A DNA stretch of 64,000 nucleotides from UBA2336 sp036787955 (GTDB lineage Bacteria; Bacteroidota; Bacteroidia; Cytophagales; Cyclobacteriaceae), in the NCBI GenBank assembly GCA_036787955.1, contig DAIQOI010000004.1:186001-250000 (forward strand). Direction: 5' to 3'. The position numbers and the translations under genes are program-made. Within the stretch, counting starts at the first letter, position 1; the number at the start of each line of letters is the position of its first letter. Below are positions 51,728 through 60,091 of this stretch, piece after piece. Under the pieces are notes generated by a model that worked only from the letters and a program-made list of their open reading frames with translations, was not told the origin of the DNA and did not search any database.

Positions 51728-52537
51728 ATGACTGAAATTGTTGGACTGACGCTGGCCGGCCTGATTGGCGGTTTTATTGCCGGTCTCACTGGTATAGGTA
51801 CGGGTTTTATGATGCTGGCTGTTATTCCGCTGGTGTTGCATCATTACCAGGTTCCGGCCGAATTGTTTGTACCGGTTACAATTGCCAATACAGTGCTGGC
51901 TACATTGGTGTCATCGGGTGCTAACCTTGTTACCACACTTCGCACGCGGACTTTTTATCACTACGAAACGGCCTGGACGTCATTGGGTGCGGTGGTGTCG
52001 TCGTTTGTTGTATTTGAACTGGTGGCCAAAAGCGAATTCTATTCGCGAAAACTGTTTACCGGCATGATCATTTTCTTCATGCTCATCATTATCGTACAGA
52101 CTTTTCAAAAATTGCGCCTGTCTAGTCCGGAAAAGGAAAAAGTTAGTCGCAGCCGGTTGGCACTTACCGGAGTAGTGGCCGGAGCAGCTTCGGCACTCAC
52201 CGGGTTGGGAGGCGGCACGCTGCTTATACCCATGCTCAACCTGTGGCAGAAAATGGACATCCTGAAGGCCAAGTCTATTTCATTTGGTACCATCTTCGCT
52301 ATTGCGCTGTGGCTCTCGGTAAACAACCTGTTTTTCGAACCCGATTACAACATTCCGCACAGCAAAGGTTTGATTGTATTTCCGCTGGTTATACCCATTA
52401 GCCTGGGCGTTGTGCTGGGCTCTCCTGCCGGGGTGTTATTCAGCCACCGTATCCCGGCCCGCACGGTTACCCTTTTATTTCTGGTTGTGCTTTCTATTGT
52501 AACCATTCAGAAAACTTTTGAACTGATTCACCTGTAA
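51728..52537 (+). CDS. TauE/SafE family (TSUP) permease
   Basis: A 269-residue inner-membrane protein with about eight hydrophobic helices and the internal twofold repeat of the TSUP family. Glycine-rich openings are GLIGGFIAGLTGIGTGFMML and GVVAGAASALTGLGGGTLLIP. Family members export sulfite, sulfoacetate or other organic sulfur compounds; the substrate here is not readable. It is divergent from the CxxC protein, with start codons only a few dozen bases apart. Confidence 0.88.
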   Translation: MTEIVGLTLAGLIGGFIAGLTGIGTGFMMLAVIPLVLHHYQVPAELFVPVTIANTVLATLVSSGANLVTTLRTRTFYHYETAWTSLGAVVSSFVVFELVAKSEFYSRKLFTGMIIFFMLIIIVQTFQKLRLSSPEKEKVSRSRLALTGVVAGAASALTGLGGGTLLIPMLNLWQKMDILKAKSISFGTIFAIALWLSVNNLFFEPDYNIPHSKGLIVFPLVIPISLGVVLGSPAGVLFSHRIPARTVTLLFLVVLSIVTIQKTFELIHL

Positions 52538-52607
52538 AAGCAGTTATTTTCCAGGTTATTTATTAGTCGCAAAATCGTACCTTCATTCATCAAATCACCA
52601 AATACCC

Positions 52608-53510
52608 ATGGCCTTTCTGTTTGATTCGTTTGAAAACTGGAAAAAATATGCCGAAGACAGGCGCATGACTTTGCCGGAGGTGGTAATGGAATACGAGCGT
52701 ACCCAGTACAACCGCAGCAATACAGAAATCATTTCGGGCCTGCAGAAAGCCTGGGACGTGATGAAAGATGCCGTGCAAACAGGGCTGACGGAGGACATGC
52801 GCTCGCGTTCGGGCATGGTGAACAACGGGGCTAAAAAAGTATACAATCATCCGCTGCCGGTGTTGTCAAAAGAATTTCAGAATCTCATCTCGCGTGCCCT
52901 GGCTGCCAAGGAAGTGAATTCGTGCATGGGGCGTGTGGTGGCTGCTCCTACCGCAGGGGCCAGTGGCATCATGCCGGGTGTTTTGTACACGCTGCAGGAA
53001 ATACATCATGTGCCGGATGAAAAAATTATTGAAGCCATGTTGCTGGCTGCCGGTGTAGCCTTAATAATAGAGCAAAAGGCCAGCATAGCAGGCGCAGTTG
53101 GCGGCTGCCAGGCCGAAACCGGTACAGCTGCCGCCATGGGTGCTGCCGCTATAGTGTATTGCCTGGGCGGAAATACCAACCAGATTTTTAATGCGGTAGC
53201 CATTACCATTCAGTGCATGCTTGGACTGGTATGCGACCCGGTGGCTGGCCTGGTTGAAGTACCCTGTATTGTACGCAACGCCAGCGCGGCCGCGATTGCT
53301 TTCAGCTCGGCACAAATCGGTTTGGCTGATGTAAGCAGTGTGATACCGGTAGATGAGGTTGTTGAAGCCATGGGCGAAATAGGCGCCAGCATGGAAACAC
53401 GCTACAAGGAAACTGCTCTGGGTGGGCTGGCCGCTACCAAAACCGGACAGGCTATCGCTAAAAAAGTATTGATTCACGACATCGAGGTGCTTCCGGATGA
53501 GCCCGCTTAA
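52608..53510 (+). CDS. sdaAA: L-serine ammonia-lyase, iron-sulfur type, alpha subunit
   Basis: A 300-residue alpha subunit of the two-chain bacterial serine dehydratase, which converts serine to pyruvate and ammonia with a [4Fe-4S] centre. Visible blocks are SCMGRVVAAPTAGASGIMPG, GGCQAETGTAAAMGAAA and CDPVAGLVEVPCIVRNA, which supply the cluster cysteines. The usual partner beta subunit (SdaAB) is not adjacent. It could be encoded elsewhere, or this protein may act alone. The gene is convergent with the SDR gene. Confidence 0.92.
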   Translation: MAFLFDSFENWKKYAEDRRMTLPEVVMEYERTQYNRSNTEIISGLQKAWDVMKDAVQTGLTEDMRSRSGMVNNGAKKVYNHPLPVLSKEFQNLISRALAAKEVNSCMGRVVAAPTAGASGIMPGVLYTLQEIHHVPDEKIIEAMLLAAGVALIIEQKASIAGAVGGCQAETGTAAAMGAAAIVYCLGGNTNQIFNAVAITIQCMLGLVCDPVAGLVEVPCIVRNASAAAIAFSSAQIGLADVSSVIPVDEVVEAMGEIGASMETRYKETALGGLAATKTGQAIAKKVLIHDIEVLPDEPA

Positions 53511-53532
53511 TTCAAAAAGCTGGTCTGTGGTT

Positions 53533-54294
53533 TTAAAAAGCGTCTTTTTTCACCACCACAGATGACGCCTGTGCCTTGGGAAAAACAACGATATCGGCAA
53601 GCACCACATGGTCGGGGCGTGTAAGCACGTATAAAATTACATCGGCAATATCTTCCGCACGCAGGGGCTGATAGCCTTTATACACCTGAGCCGCGCGCGC
53701 CTCATCGCCCTTAAAGCGCACCAACGAAAATTCCGTCTCCACCAGGCCGGGATGAATACCGGTAACTTTAATGTTATAAGGGTTTAAATCCAGGCGCATG
53801 CCGCGCGTAAGCGCATCTACGGCAAACTTACTGGCACAATAGACATTACCATTCGGGTACACTTCTTTACCTGCAATAGAACCTATGTTAATAATGTGGC
53901 CCTGCTGCCGTTGCACCATGCCCGGAATAACCATGCGCGATATGTACAGCAGGCCTTTCACATTTATATCCATCATCGCGTCCCAGTCGGCAATGCTCCC
54001 GGTATGTATTGGGTCAAGCCCATGTGCATTGCCGGCATTGTTGATGAGAACATCTATCTGCTTCCACTTTTCCGGAAGGGCGTTCCAGGCCTGCTCTACT
54101 TCGGTAAAGTTACGGATGTCAAAAATCAGGGCCTGCACTTCTGCCAGAGGTGAAAGTTCCTGTTGCAGTTTTTCCAACCGGTCTTTTCGTCTTCCGCAGA
54201 TTACAAGGTTAAAGTGGTTGCGCGCCAGCGTTTGTGCAGTTGCCAGTCCAATACCCGAGGTGGCACCTGTTATCAGGGCAATACGTTTCTTCAT
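53533..54294 (-). CDS. Short-chain dehydrogenase/reductase (YdfG-like)
   Basis: A 253-residue classical SDR enzyme. The cofactor motif TGATSGIGLA lies near residue 8 and the NNAG motif in mid-chain. The catalytic Ser and the YCASK pair (YxxxK) are present. It most resembles NADP-dependent 3-hydroxy acid or serine dehydrogenases of the YdfG group, but the substrate is not defined by sequence. The ATG at 54294 overlaps the porT stop in a TGATG arrangement, so the gene is the last of a ubiE, porT, SDR array. Confidence 0.88.
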   Translation of the reverse strand: MKKRIALITGATSGIGLATAQTLARNHFNLVICGRRKDRLEKLQQELSPLAEVQALIFDIRNFTEVEQAWNALPEKWKQIDVLINNAGNAHGLDPIHTGSIADWDAMMDINVKGLLYISRMVIPGMVQRQQGHIINIGSIAGKEVYPNGNVYCASKFAVDALTRGMRLDLNPYNIKVTGIHPGLVETEFSLVRFKGDEARAAQVYKGYQPLRAEDIADVILYVLTRPDHVVLADIVVFPKAQASSVVVKKDAF

Positions 54295-54977
54295 CACTGA
54301 AAAATAAAATAAAAATGAACAGTGTTGGTGGTAACGTTTTTCAGCGGTTTGCCAAAATTATTTTCGGTATTATCCAATACATTGAAAACACCCCGTGAAA
54401 AACGTATTTCAGGTGAAAGTTTAAACAAAGGGAAATACAAGTCAAAGCCAATGCCGGCCTCCAGGCTGAGGTTGAATCCTTTTATTTCCAGCGAGTTGAT
54501 AACATTTTCTATTTCTTTCTTGCCCGAAGCCTCGATGCCGGGCCTTGCACCTCCAATCATATACATGCGGATGTTGCCTCTGCGCATGGATTTGTATTTA
54601 ACCAATACCGGAAATTCCACCATCGTGGTTTCTACCAGTTCACGCTGTGAGTCGCCATTGGTGAACCGATAGAAAAGTTCGTGTTCATAAAATCCAACGG
54701 TGGGCATCAGGCGCACATCCACAAACTCATGGGCGCGGTAGTTTACCAGAAAGCCCAGCGAAAAACCGGGTTTCCAGGCAGGTATAACCGAGTGAACCGT
54801 GTCTAAATCGGGTGTAACAAAAAGATCAGAATATTTTATCTGATAGGAAGTTGAATGCAGCCCCAGCAAAAATCCGTAACTGATTTTACGCTTTTCATCG
54901 TAATCGGGGTTGTTTTTGCGCGCCCACATAAAAGATTGTGCCTGCAGTGCCAGCGGAAGCAGCAGGTACAACAGCAT
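54294..54977 (-). CDS. porT: Type IX secretion/gliding protein PorT
   Basis: A 227-residue outer-membrane barrel of the PorT family, essential for T9SS function. A signal peptide (residues about 1-14, ending LQAQ) is followed by KKISYGFLLGLHSTSYQIKYSDLF-like strands (start RKISYGFLLGLHS), the block PGFSLGFLVNYR, and the STLLEFPLL-type VEFPVLVKYKS. The ATG at 54977 overlaps the ubiE stop (TAATG). Adjacent ubiE is the common arrangement in Bacteroidota and supports the call. An aromatic-ending final strand (VHFYFIFQ) fits a barrel. Confidence 0.87.
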   Translation of the reverse strand: MLLYLLLPLALQAQSFMWARKNNPDYDEKRKISYGFLLGLHSTSYQIKYSDLFVTPDLDTVHSVIPAWKPGFSLGFLVNYRAHEFVDVRLMPTVGFYEHELFYRFTNGDSQRELVETTMVEFPVLVKYKSMRRGNIRMYMIGGARPGIEASGKKEIENVINSLEIKGFNLSLEAGIGFDLYFPLFKLSPEIRFSRGVFNVLDNTENNFGKPLKNVTTNTVHFYFIFQ

Positions 54978-55699
54978 TATTTTCGCGCGGTGTACACCGA
55001 ACTGATGCCAAAGGTTAAAGGATTGCATGTAGTGTCTTTAAATCCAACTTTTTGTAATACGGCTGTAAATGCTTCGCCATACGGAAAAGCATCCACCGAC
55101 TCGGGTAAGTAGGTATAAGCCGACTTATCACCGGATAACCATTGCCCGATGCGGGGCAGGATGTGTTTAAAGTAGAAAACATACAATCGGGCAAATAGCC
55201 CGGGTGCAGGCTTGGAAAACTCCAGCACCACCAGCATACCACCGGGCCGAAGCACGCGCCTGATCTCCGCAAGGCCAAGTTCGAGGTTTTCAAAGTTACG
55301 CACACCAAAAGCAACGGTAACCGCATCGAATTTATTTTCCCCGAAAGGAAGATTCTCGGAGTCGGCACATAGCATGCTTATTTTATCAGAAGCCTGTTGT
55401 GCCGCTACTTTTCTTCTGCCCACTTCCAGCATTCCTTCCGAAATATCGATGGCTGTTATTTTTTCGGGCTTCAGCTTCAGAACGGCCAGCGCAAAATCGC
55501 CTGTTCCTGTTGCTACGTCCAAAACATGCCTGGGCTGCAGCGGCCTGAGCAAATTAACTGCTTTTTTTCGCCAGATGCGATCAATGCCCAGGCTCAGCAC
55601 GCGATTGAGCAGGTCGTAGCGGTGGCTGATACCATCAAACATACGTGCCACCTGTTCTTTCTTGGAACCGGGTAAATTTTTATAGGGCTTTACTTCCAT
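54977..55699 (-). CDS. ubiE: Menaquinone/ubiquinone methyltransferase UbiE/MenG
   Basis: A 240-residue class I SAM methyltransferase that methylates demethylmenaquinone in quinone synthesis. Motifs include FDGISHRYDLLNRVLSLGID, the SAM loop VLDVATGTGDFAL, and the family block VAFGVRNFENLELGLAEIRRVLRPGG. In Bacteroidota, which use menaquinone, the menaquinone reaction is the expected one. The length is normal. porT and the SDR gene follow by overlap. Confidence 0.95.
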   Translation of the reverse strand: MEVKPYKNLPGSKKEQVARMFDGISHRYDLLNRVLSLGIDRIWRKKAVNLLRPLQPRHVLDVATGTGDFALAVLKLKPEKITAIDISEGMLEVGRRKVAAQQASDKISMLCADSENLPFGENKFDAVTVAFGVRNFENLELGLAEIRRVLRPGGMLVVLEFSKPAPGLFARLYVFYFKHILPRIGQWLSGDKSAYTYLPESVDAFPYGEAFTAVLQKVGFKDTTCNPLTFGISSVYTARK

Positions 55700-55833
55700 T
55701 GCCTGTAACTCGGCCAGTTGCTCAATAACATTTCAGGATGGCAATTTGCTCAATTAACCGGTCGAAAAAAATTATATTCCTGAATCGAATTGCTGGCAGG
55801 AACAGATTAAAACCGGCAGGATGCTTCGGCTTT

Positions 55834-57885
55834 TCAGTTTTCAATTACCCTGAACTCAACCCTGCGGTTCAGTTCGCGTCCTTCTTTTTCATCGTCATTG
55901 CTGGCCAGTGGACGGGTCTTGCCGTAGCCCTTGGCGGTTATTCTGCGCGGGTCTATGCCTTTTTTAACGAGATAATCTTTTACTGCCTCGGCCCTGCGCT
56001 GGGAGAGCTGCATGTTGTAAGCGGCCGTGCCGATGTTGTCGGTGTGCCCGGCTATTTCCACTTTTATATTCGGGTTTTCGGCCATCATGCGTTCCAGTTT
56101 ATTGAGCTCGGTGTACGATTCCGTGCGGAAGGTTGCCTTGTCGAAATCAAAATAAATGTTCCGCAAAACTGAAACCACACCAGTTACCAGTTTCCTCAGC
56201 TCAACTGTTCGCACCTCGGTGCGTTCCTGTTCGCTGGCGCCTTGCAGGCGAATGTTTTGATTTACAAAGGCATAACCTTCCTGTTCTACCGAAAGACGGT
56301 AATCCTTTGCTTCCTCGGCGTTGATGATAAACTCCGTAACTCCGGTTTCCTTTGGTGTTCCGGCCACCACAATATTATCGCGTGCACCCTGCAGGCGAAC
56401 GCGTGCGCTGAGCGGCTGCCCGGTTGAAGCATCTACCACGCGCACCACATACCGCAAAGGAAACTTTTGCTTGGGTTTCACCTCGGGCTTCGGTTCAGGT
56501 TTTGGCTCCGGTTCTTTTTCCGGTTCGGGCTTCACCTCCGGTTTTACGGTGGCCACCGGCTGTTCGGGTACGGTAATCATGTAGATGTCATCATAGCCAA
56601 TGCCGTCTTCGCGCACCGATGAATAGTAGGCACGTTTGCCATCGCGCGTGCTTACATAATAAATATCGTTGTCGGGTGTGTTGATCGGATACCCCAGGTT
56701 TTCGGGTTCGCTCCATTCGTTGGTCTTTTCATCGAACACCGACTTGAAAATATCGAAGCCGCCCATGCCTTTGCGGCCCTTAGAACTGAAGTACAGTGTT
56801 TTGTTGTCGTAATCAATAAACGGCCCGTCATCATCAAACTCGGTGTTGATCTTAGGGCCCAGGTTCTTTACGTTGCTCCATTCACCTTTGGCATCTTTGG
56901 TGGCTTTATAAATATCCAGACCGCCATAGCCGCCCGGGCGGTTGCTGGAAAAGTACAACGTGCGTTCATCCGGTGAGATGCTAATGGATTTTTCTTCATA
57001 GGAAGAGTTGATGATACCGGGCAAAGGTTTTGGTGCACTCCAGGTTCCATTTGGCTGACGGTCACAATAATAGATATCACCGCCATTATCGTCCTTATAG
57101 ATAAAAAGCGTTTCGCCATCAGCCGAGAAGGCAAGGTTTGAGTCGTGGTAAGGTGTATTGACGGGAGTGCCGATATTTTCGGCCCTGCTCCACACGCCTT
57201 TCTCTTTCCTGGAAATAAATATGTCTTCAAATGGCTTATTATCCAGGTCCACGTTTTGGTTCATGTTGCCATCCTTTCGTCTGGATGTAAAGATCAGGAT
57301 GTCTTCGTTGGCATTGAGCACGGGTGCATAGTCATCCCATTCGGAATTGATTTCACGGCCGATGTTTACAATTGAAAAGTTTTTGGGGCTGGCCACAAAT
57401 TCTTTTCCGTTTTCGCACTCATAGATGGCGCGGTCAACCACGGCAGTGCTCACGCGGTCATTGCCCATGTAGTTGGGGCGTTTGGTCATGCGGTCTTTAT
57501 AACGGTTATAGAAATCGATGGCCTTGTCGAACTCCATGCCGTACTGATAGCTCAAGCCAATCCAGTATTCCAGGTCGAACCGGTAATTGGGATCGCGCTC
57601 ATAAACACGCATAAAAAATTGTACTGCCCGATCCTTACCAATGGTGCGAATATGATACATTCCTGCTTCGAAATTGGCTTTCAGGTTATCCGGATCCAGG
57701 TTAGCAGCTGTTACCATCAGGTCGCGGGCATCGTCAATAGCACGTGTTTCAGCCATAATCAGCTCGGCCTGTGTCATGTATTCCTTGGCCAGCTCTTTGT
57801 TGTTTTGTGCCCACGAACTGAGAAGGGCACCCGCAACAGCTAAAAAAATCAGTACACTGCGCATACTGTACAACATGGGGTACAT
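55834..57885 (-). CDS. OmpA-family T9SS-associated protein (PorE-like; TPR, PD40, CRD, OmpA)
   Basis: A 683-residue exported protein. The signal peptide ends SSWAQ (about 26). Domains in order are a TPR part (about 30-130), a WD40-like PD40 propeller (about 170-440, with repeated YFSSNRPGGYGGLDIYK and YFSSKGRKGMGGFDIFK units), a Pro/Glu/Lys linker (about 445-470), a carboxypeptidase-regulatory-like fold (about 475-545) and a C-terminal OmpA domain that binds peptidoglycan (IYFDFDKATFR, EIAGHTDNIGTAAYNMQLSQRRAEAVKDYL read in parts). This is the layout of PorE of the type IX system; paralogues are common, so the exact one is uncertain. Met codons at 57876 and 57864 are alternative starts. Confidence 0.85.
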   Translation of the reverse strand: MYPMLYSMRSVLIFLAVAGALLSSWAQNNKELAKEYMTQAELIMAETRAIDDARDLMVTAANLDPDNLKANFEAGMYHIRTIGKDRAVQFFMRVYERDPNYRFDLEYWIGLSYQYGMEFDKAIDFYNRYKDRMTKRPNYMGNDRVSTAVVDRAIYECENGKEFVASPKNFSIVNIGREINSEWDDYAPVLNANEDILIFTSRRKDGNMNQNVDLDNKPFEDIFISRKEKGVWSRAENIGTPVNTPYHDSNLAFSADGETLFIYKDDNGGDIYYCDRQPNGTWSAPKPLPGIINSSYEEKSISISPDERTLYFSSNRPGGYGGLDIYKATKDAKGEWSNVKNLGPKINTEFDDDGPFIDYDNKTLYFSSKGRKGMGGFDIFKSVFDEKTNEWSEPENLGYPINTPDNDIYYVSTRDGKRAYYSSVREDGIGYDDIYMITVPEQPVATVKPEVKPEPEKEPEPKPEPKPEVKPKQKFPLRYVVRVVDASTGQPLSARVRLQGARDNIVVAGTPKETGVTEFIINAEEAKDYRLSVEQEGYAFVNQNIRLQGASEQERTEVRTVELRKLVTGVVSVLRNIYFDFDKATFRTESYTELNKLERMMAENPNIKVEIAGHTDNIGTAAYNMQLSQRRAEAVKDYLVKKGIDPRRITAKGYGKTRPLASNDDEKEGRELNRRVEFRVIEN

Positions 57886-57905
57886 CGGGTTGGTATCGAA
57901 AGTTA

Positions 57906-57934
57906 AAAAATTACATTTCCTCAGAGCCTGCCAA
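57906..57934 (-). promoter_or_regulatory. Promoter of the PorE-like gene
   Basis: On the minus strand TTG (57934-57932), an 18-base gap and TAATTTTT (one mismatch to TAnnTTTG, at 57913-57906), about 20 bases before the longest start. Confidence 0.55.
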
Positions 57935-58032
57935 TATAGAAAACATCCGGTTAAAAAAGAACTATTTTAATCATATAACATACTTGAATATTGCATTATT
58001 AGTATTTTGGGCTGAAAGCATTACTTTAAGTG

Positions 58033-58635
58033 ATGAAGAAACCGGTTACAGAGGCTCAATTCATCGGATCGGCAACCCTGGCGGTTCCTTTTAAGGGGCG
58101 GGCCCTGCCCGAATTTGCTTTTGCGGGCCGTTCGAATGTCGGTAAATCTTCCCTCATCAACCTGCTCACGGGGCGCACCAGGCTGGCACACGTTTCGGCT
58201 ACGCCGGGTAAAACGCAGACCATCAATTACTACCTCGCAGATAACCGGTGGTATCTGGTTGATTTGCCCGGATACGGATATGCCCGGCGTGGCAAGGATC
58301 AAAGAAAAATGTTCAGCGAACTTATTACACATTATCTGCTGAACAGCCCCCGCCTCTGCTGTGTTTTTGTGTTGCTCGACCCGCGGCTGGAGCCCCAGCC
58401 AATTGATCTTGAATTCATCAACTGGCTGGGTGAAAATGAAATCCCCCTGGCGCTGGTATTTACAAAGGCCGACAAGCTATCGGCCAGCGCCCTGCAGCAG
58501 AGTAAAATGCATTTTGAAAAATCCCTTTCCATTTACTGGGACGAATTGCCGCCGGTATTTGTCACTTCCTCCCGCAAGAAAACCGGACGGCAAGAGTTGA
58601 TGCAGTACATCCACAGCATCCTTGCCAATTGCTGA
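58033..58635 (+). CDS. engB: Ribosome biogenesis GTPase EngB/YsxC
   Basis: A 200-residue GTPase needed for 50S assembly in many bacteria. Visible motifs are G1 AGRSNVGKSS (residues 31-40), G2 with T-P-G-K-T (SATPGKTQTIN), G3 VDLPGYGYA, G4 FTKADKL and G5 VTSSRKKTG. The ATG at 58033 is chosen over the GTG one codon upstream. It is divergent from the PorE-like gene. A further gene starts 32 bases after its stop, from its own promoter inside this gene's end. Confidence 0.94.
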   Translation: MKKPVTEAQFIGSATLAVPFKGRALPEFAFAGRSNVGKSSLINLLTGRTRLAHVSATPGKTQTINYYLADNRWYLVDLPGYGYARRGKDQRKMFSELITHYLLNSPRLCCVFVLLDPRLEPQPIDLEFINWLGENEIPLALVFTKADKLSASALQQSKMHFEKSLSIYWDELPPVFVTSSRKKTGRQELMQYIHSILANC

Positions 58636-58650
58636 ATTACCCTACCTTTG
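58622..58650 (+). promoter_or_regulatory. Promoter of the DUF5606 gene
   Basis: TTG (58622-58624), an 18-base gap and a perfect TACCTTTG -7 box (58643-58650), ending 17 bases before the chosen ATG. The TTG and the first bases lie within the end of engB. Confidence 0.8.
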
Positions 58651-58667
58651 TGCACCACTTTTTCAGT

Positions 58668-59069
58668 ATGGAATTAAAAGACATCGCTACCGTAAGCGGC
58701 AAAGGCGGACTTTTCCGGGTACTATCGGCCGGAGCAGGCGGAATGATACTCGAAACACTTGATACAAAGGCCCGAATGGTACTTCCGGTGAATCAGAAAG
58801 TTTCTTTGCTGAGTGAAATATCCATCTATACCACTACCCGCGAAGGCACCGTATCGCTGGAGAGGGTGCTTAAAAAAATTTATCAGGATTTTGGCAGCGA
58901 CATCGGGCTTGACCACCACGCTGATGGCGATGAACTGCGCGCTTTTTTAAAATCTGTACTTCCGGAATACGATGAAAGCCGGGTGTACATTTCTGATATT
59001 AAAAAGCTGGTGCGCTGGTATGTATTGCTTGTACAGCATGCACCCGAAGTATTGAAGGAGTCTCAATAA
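58668..59069 (+). CDS. DUF5606 family protein
   Basis: A 133-residue protein of the DUF5606 family, found in Bacteroidota. The opening MELKDIATVSGKGGLFRVLSAGAGGMILE is typical of the family. An in-frame upstream TTG at 58629 lies in the promoter and is dismissed. The middle segment has SLLSEISIYTTTREGTVSLERVLKKIYQDFG (in parts), and the C-terminal half is helical. The function is unknown. Its stop overlaps the convergent fbp stop by seven bases. Confidence 0.85.
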   Translation: MELKDIATVSGKGGLFRVLSAGAGGMILETLDTKARMVLPVNQKVSLLSEISIYTTTREGTVSLERVLKKIYQDFGSDIGLDHHADGDELRAFLKSVLPEYDESRVYISDIKKLVRWYVLLVQHAPEVLKESQ

Positions 59070-60049
59070 AAGCTTTCGGCTTTTTCTACCATGTTCCTGG
59101 AGCCCACAAAGAACGGGGTGCGCTGGTGCAGGGATTCAGGCACAATGTCCAGTATTCTGCGTTGACCATCTGAGGCTTTACCGCCTGCCTGCTCAGCTAC
59201 AAAAGCCAGGGCATTGCATTCGTACATGAGCCGCAGCTTTCCGTTTGGATCTTTGGCAGTTGCCGGATAGATGTAGATACCACCTTTCAGCAGGTTGCGG
59301 TGGAAGTCGGCTACCAGCGAACCAATATAACGACCAGTATAGTTTTTTTCCTTGCAATACTGCAGGTACTGTTTTACCGGTTCGGGAAACGAGTTGTAGG
59401 ATCCTTCATTAACGGAATAGATTTTTCCATCCTCGGGCATTTTCATATCCGGATGAGACAGGAAATATTCGCCCAGTGTGGGTTCGTAGGTAAAGCCATT
59501 TACCCCGTGCCCGGTGGTGTACACCAGCATAGTAGAAGAGCCATACAGAATGTAGCCGGCCGCTACCTGTTCGGTACCTTTTTGCAGCACATCTTCCGGC
59601 TGGATGGGTGTGCCGATTTTGCTTTTTCGGCGGTAGATGGAAAAAATGGTGCCGATGGACACATTCACATCGATATTGGAAGAGCCATCCAGCGGATCGA
59701 TGGCAATGACGTACTTACCCGTATTGTTCAGATCAATAAACGATTCGGATTCTTCGGAAATGATGGCACATGCCTCACCGCCTTTCATCAGTGCCCGGGT
59801 GAAACGGATATTGGCCAGCACATCGAGTTTCTGCTGCTGATCACCGGCTGTATTCACTGAACCCATAGCACCCATGATGTCAATTAAGCCTGCCTTGTTT
59901 ACTTCGCGGTTTACTACCTTGCTGGCCAGAGCAATGTCGCGGAGCAGTTGCGAAAGCTCGCCACTGGCATAGGGAAACTCGTCCTGCCGGCTTTTGATAA
60001 AACGGTCAAGGGCGCTGCCAATCGGAGCTGCTATGCGGGATTGTTCCAT
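59063..60049 (-). CDS. fbp: Fructose-1,6-bisphosphatase class I
   Basis: A 328-residue class I fructose-1,6-bisphosphatase that removes the 1-phosphate in gluconeogenesis. The metal site DPLDGSSNIDVNVSIGTIF is present, as are SEESE, YGSSTMLVYTTG and GSLVADFHRNLLKGGIYIYP blocks. The ATG at 60049 (MEQSRIA) is preferred. The codon further up at 60058 is a TTG and overlaps a TAAATTTG box (60063-60056). It is convergent with DUF5606, overlapping it by seven bases. Confidence 0.95.
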   Translation of the reverse strand: MEQSRIAAPIGSALDRFIKSRQDEFPYASGELSQLLRDIALASKVVNREVNKAGLIDIMGAMGSVNTAGDQQQKLDVLANIRFTRALMKGGEACAIISEESESFIDLNNTGKYVIAIDPLDGSSNIDVNVSIGTIFSIYRRKSKIGTPIQPEDVLQKGTEQVAAGYILYGSSTMLVYTTGHGVNGFTYEPTLGEYFLSHPDMKMPEDGKIYSVNEGSYNSFPEPVKQYLQYCKEKNYTGRYIGSLVADFHRNLLKGGIYIYPATAKDPNGKLRLMYECNALAFVAEQAGGKASDGQRRILDIVPESLHQRTPFFVGSRNMVEKAESFY

Positions 60050-60091
60050 AGGTAGCAAATTTAAAGCGCAAACGTTTTCAAGCTATTAAAA

